Below are positions 1 to 4,518 of a stretch of 5,001 nt of DNA, piece by piece. The DNA comes from Chloroflexota bacterium. GTDB taxonomy: Bacteria > Chloroflexota > Anaerolineae > Fen-1058. The notes below the pieces were generated by a model. It was not told the origin of the DNA. It saw only the letters and a list, made by a program, of their open reading frames with translations, and ran no database searches. The stretch is from contig JACRBO010000837.1 of the NCBI GenBank assembly GCA_016219235.1, positions 1-5,001 of the forward strand, read 5' to 3'. The position numbers were made by a program, and so were the translations under genes. Every line of letters starts with the position of its first letter. Within the stretch, counting starts at the first letter, position 1.

Positions 1-28
1 AATTCACAATTCATAATTCATAATGATT
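1..28. repeat. Heptamer tandem repeat (AATTCAT type)
   Basis: The window opens with four 7-bp units: AATTCAC, AATTCAT, AATTCAT and the degenerate AATGATT. The tract is AT-rich in a GC-rich setting and has the same 7-bp period as the arrays at 1863-1974 and 3858-3940, but a different unit sequence. It may continue to the left. It is read in frame with the glycosyltransferase, yet encodes no recognisable part of that fold. Confidence 0.6.
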
Positions 29-591
29 CGCCTGGTGAGTTTCGCATTTTGCTTTACACGCGGTTTTTTGAGTTCAAGGTTGAGCGCGTGATTGAGGTGC
101 TGCGGCGCGTGGTTGCGCAAGTGCCGGAGGCGAAGTTGCTGGTGGTGGGCAAGGGGTTCTTCGGCGAGGAAGAGCGGCTGCTGAGGCAAGCGGAGGCGAT
201 CGGGCTGCGGGGATCAATCGAGTATGCGGGTTGGACTCAGCCTGACCTATTGCCGGCGATGTTTGCCCGATCAAGTATCGCGCTCTTTCCATTTGACGAT
301 ACCTTGATCAATCGCACGAAGTGTTCGGTAAAGTTGATCGATCTACTGGCGGCGGGCGTGCCCGTTGTCGCAGATGCAGTGGGGCAGAATACGGAATACA
401 TCCGTCACAACGACACGGGCGTGCTCGTGCCCGCCGGCGATGTGGCGGCGATGGCGAATGCCGTGATCGATTTATGGCGTGCGCCTGAACGGCGGGCGAG
501 GTTGAGCGCGGCGGCGCAGCATGATGTGCGCGCGCGGTTTGATTGGGCGCGCTTGAGCGAGCGTGTGGAACAACTGTACGCTGCCGGTTGA
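1..591 (+). CDS. GT4-family glycosyltransferase, C-terminal domain (5' partial)
   Basis: This is the nucleotide-sugar-binding C-terminal half of a GT-B fold, family GT4 glycosyltransferase, a cytoplasmic enzyme that transfers sugar to glycans or lipids. The frame is open from base 1 to TGA 589-591. Counting codons from base 1, YTRFFEFK (19-26) opens the Rossmann-like domain, VVGKG is at 48-52 and GW at 77-78. The core PFDDTLINRTKCSVKL (97-112), DLLAAGVPVVAD (114-125) and E132 form the donor site. The usual EX7E pair is altered, with Asp114 at the second position and no Glu at the first, which I believe is typical of this subfamily. About 180 recognisable residues remain of a usual 370-400. 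The N-terminal acceptor domain lies off the window or is missing. The first 28 bases are a heptamer repeat, so the first ~9 codons may not be true coding sequence. TTG 49 is a possible but unconvincing start. The VanZ gene follows after one base. Confidence 0.85.
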   Translation, partial: NSQFIIHNDSPGEFRILLYTRFFEFKVERVIEVLRRVVAQVPEAKLLVVGKGFFGEEERLLRQAEAIGLRGSIEYAGWTQPDLLPAMFARSSIALFPFDDTLINRTKCSVKLIDLLAAGVPVVADAVGQNTEYIRHNDTGVLVPAGDVAAMANAVIDLWRAPERRARLSAAAQHDVRARFDWARLSERVEQLYAAG

Positions 592-592
592 T

Positions 593-1003
593 ATGAAGAA
601 ATCTCTCAACTTATGGCTGCCCGTCCTGCTGTGGATGGGCGTGATTTTTATCGGGTCGTCGATTGGCAGTATGCCTCAGGTCGGCGGGGATACCACCGAC
701 GCGATTGTGCATCGCACCGCGCACCTGATTGAGTTTGCGCTGCTGGGCTGGCTGGTGCTGCGCGCCTTGAGTGACGGCCGGCTGCCCGATCGCCGCACGT
801 TTATCATTGCGCTGATCGTGGTGACGGTCTATGGCGCGAGCGATGAACTTCATCAACGCTTTACGCCGGGCCGCAGCTCGGAGCTTAGCGCGGTGGTGTT
901 TGATGCCGTGGGCGGTTTGATCGGGCTGTGGGCATGGCGGTGGAAGGCGCGTAAATCAGCGAGTCAGCGAATCGCGAGTGCCGGAGGCGGACTGATTCGC
1001 TGA
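593..1003 (+). CDS. VanZ-family membrane protein
   Basis: This is a 136-aa integral membrane protein of the VanZ-like family. VanZ itself gives low-level teicoplanin resistance. The biochemical role of most relatives is unknown, and an envelope-related job is an inference. Hydrophobic segments lie at about 7-25, 45-58, 69-83 and 98-116. Family hallmarks are H44-x-x-E47 before the second segment, DELHQ (84-88), PGR (92-94) and D104 near the last helix. I chose ATG 593 because it lies one base after the upstream TGA and directly precedes the first membrane segment. A GTG at 563 would add ten residues that overlap the glycosyltransferase. There is no Shine-Dalgarno sequence, so translation is probably coupled to the upstream gene. 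The charged tail after residue 117 is encoded by repeat-like DNA overlapping the 3' end of scpA. Confidence 0.85.
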   Translation: MKKSLNLWLPVLLWMGVIFIGSSIGSMPQVGGDTTDAIVHRTAHLIEFALLGWLVLRALSDGRLPDRRTFIIALIVVTVYGASDELHQRFTPGRSSELSAVVFDAVGGLIGLWAWRWKARKSASQRIASAGGGLIR

Positions 1004-1005
1004 TT
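954..1005. repeat. Octamer repeat with inverted copy at the gene junction
   Basis: Two direct 8-bp units, AATCAGCG (954-961) and AGTCAGCG (962-969), run into AATCGCGA. After 20 bases the same sequence returns inverted at 994-1005. The tract encodes the last residues of both VanZ (+) and ScpA (-). The plan of direct units followed by an inverted block matches the array at 1863-1974, although the unit differs. Confidence 0.45.
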
Positions 1006-1855
1006 CTGCTTCATCAGGTACTGGCTGACTGAACTTAAATTCCTCGGCGGGGGCTTCTTCCTCGGCAACCTTCGGAATTTCGAACTCTGATTCTTCGTTG
1101 TCGTCGATCAGCGTGTCATCAACGGGCGGCGTGGCGACCGGCAGGATCAAAATGTCGCCAAACGTGCTGTCTTGTTCCACCTCCACTTTGCGGCGGCGTA
1201 AAAGTTCCAGCACGGCCAGAAACGTCACGATGATTTCCACGCGATTTTGCGCGCGGCGCAGCATGCGCTTAAAACTGAGGTTGGGCCGGTAGCGCAGGAT
1301 GCGTTCGATGAGGCCCATCTGATCGCGGATGGTCAGCGTGAAGGGCTTGACCACCGTGCCGACCGACGGCGCGGGCTTCTCCAGATCGAGTACGCTGCGC
1401 ACCGCTTTGATCAGCAGATCGACGGTGACGTTGGATAGATCGAGTTTGGCTTCGATCTTGGGCGGCGGCGCGATGCGCACATAGGTCCGCAGGCCGGCTG
1501 CTTCCCGATCGCCCAACGTGCGCGCCGATTCCTTGTACTGCTTGTACATCAACAACTGCCGCACCAGTTCATCGCCGGGGTCTTCTTCGTCCGCGGCTTT
1601 GGGCGCGGGCGGGCGCGGCAGCAGCGCCTCGCTTTTGATCAGCAGCAGCTTCGCCGCCACCACCAGAAAATCGGCCACGGCGTCCACCTGCAACTTCCCC
1701 AGGACGTGAATGTATTCCAGATACGCGCCCGTGACCTTAGCCAGCGACACGCGCGTGATGTCGAGCTCTTCGCGTTCGATCAGATACAGCAATAGATCGA
1801 GCGGGCCTTCGAACTCGGGTAGTTTAATCTGGAAGCCGGTGACGGGTTTGAGCAT
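956..1855 (-). CDS. scpA: Segregation and condensation protein A (ScpA kleisin)
   Basis: ScpA is the kleisin of the bacterial SMC-ScpAB condensin. Its two ends bridge the SMC heads, it recruits ScpB, and the complex compacts and segregates chromosomes. The 299-aa protein begins with the hallmark FEGPLDLLLYLIEREELDI (15-33). Next come an N-terminal helical region ending in DFLVVAAKLLLIKSEALLP (62-80), a middle ScpB-binding and linker region, and the C-terminal winged helix near 205-238 (VTFLAVLELLRRRKVEVEQ, STFGDILI). A tail of about 60 acidic residues (243-290) extends past the usual end, and its last residues come from repeat DNA. ATG 1855 is the first in-frame start after an upstream TGA and sits at the usual distance from FEGPLD. 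It has no Shine-Dalgarno sequence, because the 7-8 bp repeat ends just upstream. scpB, often adjacent, is not in the window. The 3' end overlaps the VanZ gene by 48 bp. Confidence 0.95.
   Translation of the reverse strand: MLKPVTGFQIKLPEFEGPLDLLLYLIEREELDITRVSLAKVTGAYLEYIHVLGKLQVDAVADFLVVAAKLLLIKSEALLPRPPAPKAADEEDPGDELVRQLLMYKQYKESARTLGDREAAGLRTYVRIAPPPKIEAKLDLSNVTVDLLIKAVRSVLDLEKPAPSVGTVVKPFTLTIRDQMGLIERILRYRPNLSFKRMLRRAQNRVEIIVTFLAVLELLRRRKVEVEQDSTFGDILILPVATPPVDDTLIDDNEESEFEIPKVAEEEAPAEEFKFSQPVPDEAESANQSASGTRDSLTR
961..1006. terminator. Hairpin in the convergent VanZ/scpA overlap, possible bidirectional terminator
   Basis: Bases 961-973 and 994-1006 form a 13-bp inverted repeat with a single G-U type mismatch. 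Its core TCAGCGAATC / GATTCGCTGA is perfect and the loop is 20 bases. It lies within the overlapping 3' ends of two convergent genes, where a shared terminator would be expected. No T-tract follows on either strand, so it is not a canonical intrinsic terminator. It could instead act as an RNA 3'-end stabiliser, or simply reflect an inverted short repeat. Confidence 0.4.
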
Positions 1856-1862
1856 GATGGTC

Positions 1863-1974
1863 GATTGGTAACTGGTGATTGGTCAATTGGTAATCGGTCG
1901 ATCGGTGATTGGTCAACTGGTAACTGGTCGACTGGTTGACGGATTGACCGATTACTGATCACCGATTACCAGTT
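1863..1974. repeat. 7/8-bp tandem repeat array with an orientation switch, between scpA and the GT-C gene
   Basis: Ten direct units ending in GGT fill 1863-1936: GATTGGT, AACTGGT, GATTGGT, CAATTGGT, AATCGGT, CGATCGGT, GATTGGT, CAACTGGT, AACTGGT and CGACTGGT. After a 10-bp junction, four inverted units follow at 1947-1974 (ACCGATT, ACTGATC, ACCGATT, ACCAGTT). Inverted matches include 1889-1898 with 1961-1970 (10 bp), 1901-1909 with 1958-1966 (9 bp) and 1868-1876 with 1968-1976 (9 bp), so several alternative hairpins are possible. The array fills almost the whole 126-bp gap and would lie in the scpA 5' leader. Confidence 0.8.
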
Positions 1975-1981
1975 ACGAACC

Positions 1982-3919
1982 TCACGGCATTATACCAAGA
2001 CTTTCGACGATGGCGGCGCGGGCATTGGGCCACACGCCGTCCACGTCGGTGATCAGATCGAAGAACTGGAAGCATTGATTCTGCCCCAGGCGAGTTGCGC
2101 CGTTGCCGTCGGCGGGCGGCGTGCCGACCCACGTCAGCGGCCCAATCCACACCCGATCGATCACGCCGCGCGATCCGGCCACAAATTCCAATTCGGATAC
2201 ACCTTTAGGGCCAGTCCAATTCGTCGGGCGCGAATCGCGATCGGCGATGCGCACGCTCACCCCTTCCGGCAGCAGCGACTTGAGTTTCGCAATCGAGCCG
2301 TAGAAACGGGCTTCGTCGCAGCCCGCGCCGTAGTCCTTGCGAGGTACGAGCAGTCGATAGGGAAAGCCGTTCATGGTGATCTCGGTCAGCGGCTCGTAGC
2401 GCGCGCCGATGGCTTGCAGCACGGGCGGCGGATAGAACTGCGCGCGGAACACCACCAGGCCAAACGCCTGCCGATCGATCATGGCAATCAGATCGGTCGG
2501 GTCGAAGGCGCGATTGTTCCACAGGTTCAACAACTGGGTCGGATTCGTCACCACAGGCTGATCGGCGCGCAAGGCCAACAGCGCCTCTTCGGTCAACGCC
2601 GGTTTATGCGTGAGTTTGATCGTGTCCACGATGCGATCGCCCGCGGCGGCATCGGCCTCGGTGGGGAAGTGGCCCACCTGCGTGTAGCCGATCGCGTCGT
2701 AATAGGGATAGCCTTCGTACACAGACGCATTGCCCCCCACTCCGATCAGATCTGCAATCGCGCCGAAGATCGGCCCGTCGGTGGGCAGGTGGCGCACGCC
2801 ATACGCCTGCAAGAGATAGAGCAGGGGGATCGTTGCTAAAACGATCGGGGCGAGGCGCGGTTGCCAGACGGGCAGTGTTTGCTTGATCTTCGCCAGCGCC
2901 AGACCCGACACTACACACGCGGCCACAATCGCCGTGGAGAAATAACTTTCACCCGCGCCCCATTTGCCCGCCAGCGCCGAGGCGATGAGCGCCAGCGTGA
3001 ACCAGATCGTGAAGACGCTCAATCGCGACCAGTACAGTTCGTAGACGCTGTAGCCAACGGCGAAGGCGGCGATCACGAAGTGCAGGCTGAAGAACTGCCG
3101 GAATAGATCGAGCGCCTGATGCACGTCATAGGCGTTGGCATTGGCCGTGATGGCGTTGAGAAACCACTGCCCCTGTGTGGCGATATTCATCCATAGAAAA
3201 ATCGCGCCCGCCACGACGGCCAGTCCCACGCCCGCGACGATGGATTTCTTCGGCGACCGCAAGAACAAGAAGATCAGCACGGCGGCCACGGTCGTCACGG
3301 CGAGTTGTTTGGTGTAGCCCGCCGCCAACAAGGCCAGCATCGACAGGAGGATGTTGCGTTTGCTGTGCTTCGCGTCGTCATACTTGCTCATCGCGATCAC
3401 GGCCAGCAGTTCAAACAACACCATCGGCAGATGCTGGCGGAACAACGGCCCGACGTGATAGATGAAGTTGGAGGCCAGCACCATGAGGCCGGACAACACA
3501 GCGATGGGCCGATCGCGTGTCTGCGCGTGTACCACCCAACCGGCCAACGCCGCGAGGATTAGGCTCAGCGCAAAGGCCAGCACGCGCCCCGCCAGCAGCG
3601 TTTGCCCGAAGATCGAAAAGAGCGGAATGACCAGCAGGTGAAACAGCGGCGGATAATTGCTGGCGTAAAACGGATAGACTTCGTTATCGCGATACGGCCA
3701 CTGGCCTTGTGACAGGAGGAGGCTGTCGTTCAGTTCAAAGCCTTCGCCCTGATCGTAATCGTAGGGGAAGCGGAACAGCGAGAAGGCGTACAGGCAGTAG
3801 ATGATGAAGTAGCTGACAAAGGCGAGGATGGCTAAAGCATAGAGTGTTTTAGTGACGTAGTTGGATAGTCGGGTAGTCGGGTGGTCTGGTGGTCGGGTAG
3901 TCAGTTGGTCATTTGTCAT
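1982..3919 (-). CDS. GT-C membrane glycosyltransferase (GT39/ArnT/PMT-like)
   Basis: This 645-aa multi-pass membrane enzyme resembles polyprenyl-phosphate-sugar-dependent glycosyltransferases (GT39/GT83, PMT_2/ArnT-like). Those transfer a lipid-linked sugar to an acceptor on the outer face of the membrane. After a first helix (~25-45) comes DYDQGEGFE (54-62), the acidic motif of the first external loop. YPPLFHLL (89-96) and a series of hydrophobic helices to about residue 371 follow. GKWGAGESYF (318-327) is another family-like segment. Residues from ~400 form a hydrophilic, probably extracytoplasmic part. Its 535-645 stretch I do not recognise, and the acceptor is unknown. ATG 3919 is the only ATG, GTG or TTG in frame before the catalytic loop, with TGA two codons upstream. 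The first ~20 residues (TNDQLTTRPPDHPTTRLSNY) are therefore encoded by the 7/8-bp repeat array and there is no Shine-Dalgarno. The gene lies 17 bp behind the 64-aa membrane protein and ahead of scpA. Confidence 0.88.
   Translation of the reverse strand: MTNDQLTTRPPDHPTTRLSNYVTKTLYALAILAFVSYFIIYCLYAFSLFRFPYDYDQGEGFELNDSLLLSQGQWPYRDNEVYPFYASNYPPLFHLLVIPLFSIFGQTLLAGRVLAFALSLILAALAGWVVHAQTRDRPIAVLSGLMVLASNFIYHVGPLFRQHLPMVLFELLAVIAMSKYDDAKHSKRNILLSMLALLAAGYTKQLAVTTVAAVLIFLFLRSPKKSIVAGVGLAVVAGAIFLWMNIATQGQWFLNAITANANAYDVHQALDLFRQFFSLHFVIAAFAVGYSVYELYWSRLSVFTIWFTLALIASALAGKWGAGESYFSTAIVAACVVSGLALAKIKQTLPVWQPRLAPIVLATIPLLYLLQAYGVRHLPTDGPIFGAIADLIGVGGNASVYEGYPYYDAIGYTQVGHFPTEADAAAGDRIVDTIKLTHKPALTEEALLALRADQPVVTNPTQLLNLWNNRAFDPTDLIAMIDRQAFGLVVFRAQFYPPPVLQAIGARYEPLTEITMNGFPYRLLVPRKDYGAGCDEARFYGSIAKLKSLLPEGVSVRIADRDSRPTNWTGPKGVSELEFVAGSRGVIDRVWIGPLTWVGTPPADGNGATRLGQNQCFQFFDLITDVDGVWPNARAAIVESLGIMP
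1989..1997 (-). promoter_or_regulatory. Extended -10 promoter element, candidate internal promoter for scpA
   Basis: The minus strand reads TGGTATAAT, a perfect TGn plus TATAAT. It sits in the last codons of the GT-C glycosyltransferase gene. Transcription would start near 1982, at that gene's stop codon, giving scpA a leader of about 127 nt that contains the repeat array. I see no -35 hexamer at 16-18 bp, which extended -10 promoters can do without. A nine-base match inside coding DNA can arise by chance. Confidence 0.4.
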
Positions 3920-3940
3920 TGGTCATTTGTCATTGGTCAC
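3858..3940. repeat. Octamer plus heptamer tandem array spanning a stop/start junction
   Basis: Six 8-bp units (TAGTTGGA, TAGTCGGG twice, TGGTCTGG, TGGTCGGG, TAGTCAGT) cover 3858-3905. Five 7-bp units (TGGTCAT, TTGTCAT, TGGTCAT, TTGTCAT, TGGTCAC) cover 3906-3940. On the minus strand the heptamers read ATGACCA/ATGACAA, so each carries ATG with an overlapping TGA. The array contains the stop codon of the 64-aa gene (3937-3939), the whole intergenic gap, and the start and N-terminal codons of the GT-C gene. It is of the type called short tandemly repeated repetitive sequence in cyanobacteria. Confidence 0.85.
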
Positions 3941-4131
3941 GCCGGTCGATCGCCTAACCTTATCAACGGAATCGCCATGAGAATCAAACCTGCGCCCGCC
4001 GCCAGCCCGATGACTTGCAGCGGCCCGAAGCCCGCATCGCGCGCGCCGATGAAGTTGGCCGCCAGCACGCCCGCGATGACGAGCAGCCCGACAGCGATAA
4101 AGGTATAGCCGAGGTGACGTTTGGTGATCAT
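3937..4131 (-). CDS. Small two-helix membrane protein, unknown function
   Basis: I do not recognise this 64-aa protein. A basic N-terminus (MITKRHLGY) is followed by two hydrophobic helices at about 9-27 and 38-57. They are joined by a short polar loop (NFIGARDAGFG), and the end is charged (RLGDRPA). This predicts a hairpin inner-membrane protein. ATG 4131 is chosen because a perfect extended -10 ends 8 bp before it, so the mRNA would be leaderless or nearly so. Another minus-strand frame stays open across 4411-3923, but it reads through the promoter and dyads and has no protein-like pattern. The stop codon lies inside the repeat array and the GT-C glycosyltransferase starts 17 bp later. The two genes are probably cotranscribed, and this protein may serve near that enzyme. 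That link rests on position only. Confidence 0.65.
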   Translation of the reverse strand: MITKRHLGYTFIAVGLLVIAGVLAANFIGARDAGFGPLQVIGLAAGAGLILMAIPLIRLGDRPA

Positions 4132-4139
4132 CGGCGGGG

Positions 4140-4148
4140 ATTATAGCA
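4140..4148 (-). promoter_or_regulatory. Extended -10 promoter for a leaderless transcript of the 64-aa gene
   Basis: The minus strand reads TGCTATAAT, a perfect extended -10 box. Only 8 bp separate it from ATG 4131, so a start site about 7 bp downstream would fall within a couple of bases of the start codon. This explains the missing Shine-Dalgarno sequence. No convincing -35 lies at 16-18 bp. It would drive the 64-aa gene, the GT-C gene and possibly scpA. Confidence 0.65.
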
Positions 4149-4176
4149 TGGGCTTGGGCCAACAGCGTGTTAATTA

Positions 4177-4228
4177 GGATTATGCGAGTGAATTTATTCA
4201 CGAAATTCATACCATGTTCGCATAATTC
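4177..4228. repeat. Long imperfect dyad with nested small hairpin
   Basis: ATTATGCGA (4179-4187) is the exact inverse of TCGCATAAT (4218-4226). The arms extend by one G-T and one G-C pair to 4177 and 4228. Inside is GTGAA-TTTA-TTCAC (4188-4201), a second small stem. The right arm contains the CATAAT of a candidate + strand promoter, so a protein bound here, or a cruciform, could affect it. Confidence 0.55.
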
Positions 4229-4243
4229 GTAAGGAAAGTGGCT

Positions 4244-4260
4244 GTTTCTATCATAGAAAC
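4244..4260. promoter_or_regulatory. Perfect 17-bp palindrome, candidate operator or RNA hairpin
   Basis: GTTTCTA and TAGAAAC form a perfect 7-bp inverted repeat around TCA. The compact symmetry suits a dimeric regulator. If the mRNA starts near 4233, it would fold as a hairpin at the 5' end instead. It directly abuts the next dyad and shares its CTAT/ATAG element. Confidence 0.55.
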
Positions 4261-4286
4261 TGTCATAGGCCCATGTTACTATGACA
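4261..4286. promoter_or_regulatory. Perfect 8-bp inverted repeat TGTCATAG / CTATGACA
   Basis: TGTCATAG (4261-4268) and CTATGACA (4279-4286) are exact inverse copies 10 bp apart, immediately after the 17-bp palindrome. The half-site TCATAG also occurs at 4251-4256, 12 bp from the copy at 4263-4268. A related TATGAC recurs at 4394-4399 beside the GATAAT box. The arrangement resembles repeated operator half-sites, but no regulator is encoded nearby. Confidence 0.55.
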
Positions 4287-4506
4287 CCCAGGTCGCCCCT
4301 CATCTGACGGGCGCTGAACGTCGAGTTCACGATCAGCCTATAAACATCTTCGGTGTTCGTGAAAACACGCTCAATAAACACCGCTGTGATAATTATGACT
4401 TGGCGCTCCATACTCTACTGCGCGCTATCGGTGCAGTGGAGATATTCGCGGGGATACGAATCTGGAGCGCTGGAAATTGCCTGGGGAGGCAGACACACTC
4501 ACTCAC

Positions 4507-4512
4507 GAGGAG
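4507..4512 (+). promoter_or_regulatory. Shine-Dalgarno site GAGGAG for the secreted protein
   Basis: GAGGAG lies six bases before ATG 4519 and fixes that start. It is the only convincing Shine-Dalgarno sequence in the window. The minus-strand genes and VanZ have none. Confidence 0.75.
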
Positions 4513-4518
4513 TCTGTC

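Larger units (their letters stand above)
4149..4518. other. Divergent intergenic regulatory region
   Basis: About 370 bp separate the leftward 64-aa gene from the rightward secreted-protein gene. It is more AT-rich than its surroundings, and no open frame in it looks like protein. It holds three dyads between 4177 and 4286, a separated 7-bp inverted pair (TTCACGA at 4326-4332, TCGTGAA at 4357-4363) and weak + strand promoter candidates. One candidate is TTCACG (4197-4202), an 18-bp spacer and CATAAT (4221-4226). The other is an extended -10-like TGTGATAAT (4385-4393). Which one serves the gene at 4519 cannot be told from sequence. The stretch 4400-4500 shows nothing further that I recognise. 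Confidence 0.6.

Noticed and set aside
1780..1962. 60-codon minus-strand frame with repeated Pro-Ile-Asp-Gln-like residues
   Set aside because: It is the translation of the 7/8-bp repeat array running out of frame into scpA. The apparent peptide repeat is a by-product of the DNA repeat.
1863..1974. Possible CRISPR array
   Set aside because: Units are 7-8 bp with no spacers, far below the length of CRISPR repeats, and there are no cas genes.
2075..2839. 254-codon open frame on the plus strand
   Set aside because: It lies wholly within the GT-C glycosyltransferase gene, is Arg/His/Gly-rich, and has no domain pattern. It is an antisense shadow of GC-rich coding DNA.
3858..3940. Possible iterons of a replication origin
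   Set aside because: Units are too short and variable, no DnaA boxes or initiator gene are present, and the array overlaps coding sequence at a gene junction.
3923..4411. 162-codon open frame on the minus strand overlapping the 64-aa gene
   Set aside because: It reads through the promoter and the dyads. Its second half is an Arg/His/Ala-rich frameshift shadow of the two-helix protein, whose frame has clear membrane segments and a well-placed promoter.
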